Positions 63,293 through 64,000 of a stretch of 64,000 bases of DNA are shown here, piece by piece. Made by a program: the position numbers and the translations under genes. The notes beneath the pieces are model-generated. The model was given only the letters and a program-made list of their open reading frames with translations, ran no database searches and was not told where the DNA came from. Origin of the DNA: Pseudoalteromonas sp. T1lg23B. Lineage in GTDB: Bacteria > Pseudomonadota > Gammaproteobacteria > Enterobacterales > Alteromonadaceae. Within the stretch, counting starts at the first letter, position 1. Every line of letters starts with the position of its first letter. The stretch lies in assembly GCF_002964665.1 (NCBI RefSeq), contig NZ_PQBZ01000034.1, positions 310,429 through 374,428 of the forward strand, given 5' to 3'.

Positions 63293-64000
63293 TTAATAGC
63301 CATCAAGGCCTTTGCTGGGACCAATCGTTTCCCAATGCTTACATGATGGGCACAACCAATACAGCTTGTGACTGCTAAAGCCACAATGCTTACACTGATA
63401 TTCTGGTTTCGTTGCGATATAGGATGTCACCAACTTGTCTATCTCGGTCAATGCCGCTTTAATCTTGCCGTTATTATTACCAAGCAATTGCAATAAGAAA
63501 CTAAAGCCACGAATAGACGGCTCGCGCTTTAAACTATCCGTAAGAAATTCTACTGCCTGCTGCTGTTCACCTTTTTCAAGTAATGCTTGGCAATGCTTAA
63601 TTCTGATCAGTACACCACCTTGACTAAGCAGCTCTTCTACTAACTCATCAAATTGGTCTTTAAGGTTTAGTTGTATATAACTTTGTTCTAACTCTTTGAT
63701 ATACAAAGGCGCGGTATTGGTCTTACTGACCACAAGTTTACGCCAGTAATAGATGGCTTTAACATGATCTTGCTTCTCAAATGCATCTTTACCTAACTCG
63801 TAGTATGGGCGAATAGTCATGTGATCGAGTGCGCAGGCCTTTTCCATAAGCTTGGGCGTATCATCAATCAAAGCCGCCTCACAGTAAAAATTTGCGATCG
63901 CTGCACAATGCTGGGCTTTGGTGAACAGTTCACTATGGGCTTCAAACATACTGATACCCTTGTGCCATTCACGCATCTGAGAATAGAGGTTTATGATAGG
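63293..64000 (-). CDS. lapB: Lipopolysaccharide assembly protein LapB, C-terminal part (5' end outside the window)
   Basis: About 236 C-terminal residues of a protein that is near 390 in length elsewhere. It shows TPR helices (AAIANFYCEAALI, PYYELGKDAFEKQDHVKAIYYWRKL) and ends in a rubredoxin-like zinc knuckle, CKHCGFSSHKLYWLCPSCKHW, with the two C-x2-C pairs of LapB/YciM. In E. coli LapB works with FtsH to control LpxC and thus LPS synthesis. The reading frame stays open to the window edge at 64000, so the ATG at 63976 is internal. Upstream of pyrF as in many gammaproteobacteria. Confidence 0.92.
   Translation of the reverse strand, partial: PIINLYSQMREWHKGISMFEAHSELFTKAQHCAAIANFYCEAALIDDTPKLMEKACALDHMTIRPYYELGKDAFEKQDHVKAIYYWRKLVVSKTNTAPLYIKELEQSYIQLNLKDQFDELVEELLSQGGVLIRIKHCQALLEKGEQQQAVEFLTDSLKREPSIRGFSFLLQLLGNNNGKIKAALTEIDKLVTSYIATKPEYQCKHCGFSSHKLYWLCPSCKHWETIGPSKGLDGY

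Overview
The window looks like chromosomal DNA of a marine gammaproteobacterium of the Alteromonadales, most like Pseudoalteromonas. This rests on the gene families and their order (fabA beside rmf, pyrF beside lapB, a rhombosortase, many TonB-dependent receptors, an ExoP-type GH3 glucanase) and on moderate-to-low GC. No rRNA, tRNA, CRISPR array or prophage was seen. The species call is inference from protein content only.

Layout. 0-13.5 kb: housekeeping and envelope genes (rhombosortase, gamma-glutamyltranspeptidase, NAD malic enzyme, SIMPL protein, sulfotransferase-like protein, MiaE, a cold-shock protein with a promoter and long leader, a chemotaxis receptor, a porin with a PstS-like protein), then a secreted phospholipase-A2-like protein and a decayed serine hydrolase. 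14.0-19.5 kb: a receiver-domain protein, MoxR ATPase, DUF58 protein and TgpA-type transglutaminase operon, in which the transglutaminase gene is frameshifted, followed by a Na+/H+ antiporter-type transporter. 19.7-25.2 kb: a large secreted beta-propeller-like protein, an operon of pterin-synthase-like, M23 peptidase and thioesterase genes, then fabA behind a near-canonical FabR palindrome, and rmf.

25.8-40.1 kb is a coherent beta-glucan/beta-glucoside utilisation locus. A LacI-family regulator, GPH-type and FucP-type sugar transporters, a GH1 beta-glucosidase, an ExoP-like GH3 lipoprotein and a TonB-dependent receptor are tied together by three matching 18-bp LacI-type operators. Downstream of the receptor lie a flavin-dependent halogenase-like gene, a SapC-family gene and a cupin/JmjC-like gene, a recurrent trio with no settled role in sugar use. 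40.5-45.5 kb holds a second TonB receptor with unknown secreted proteins on either side. 45.5-52.7 kb is an amino-acid or peptide-related set (LysE exporter, periplasmic binding protein, ornithine-cyclodeaminase-like enzyme, a frameshifted M24 peptidase, a GntR/FCD regulator, a quinone-oxidoreductase-like enzyme). 52.8-60.0 kb holds a secreted gluzincin-like protein and an operon of RND efflux adaptor, pump, response regulator and histidine kinase.

60.7-62.4 kb, just before pyrF and lapB, is the most unusual part. It reads as a short run of integron gene cassettes with no integrase in the window: up to four attC-like imperfect palindromes, one decayed cassette gene, and one intact cassette gene encoding a 298-residue protein with a HEPN-type R-x4-H motif. 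This may be a cassette-borne RNase toxin or defence factor.

Three genes (transglutaminase, M24 peptidase, first cassette gene) each need a reading-frame change to be restored, and a fourth (serine hydrolase) is clearly degraded. Real decay and sequencing error cannot be told apart from this sequence alone.
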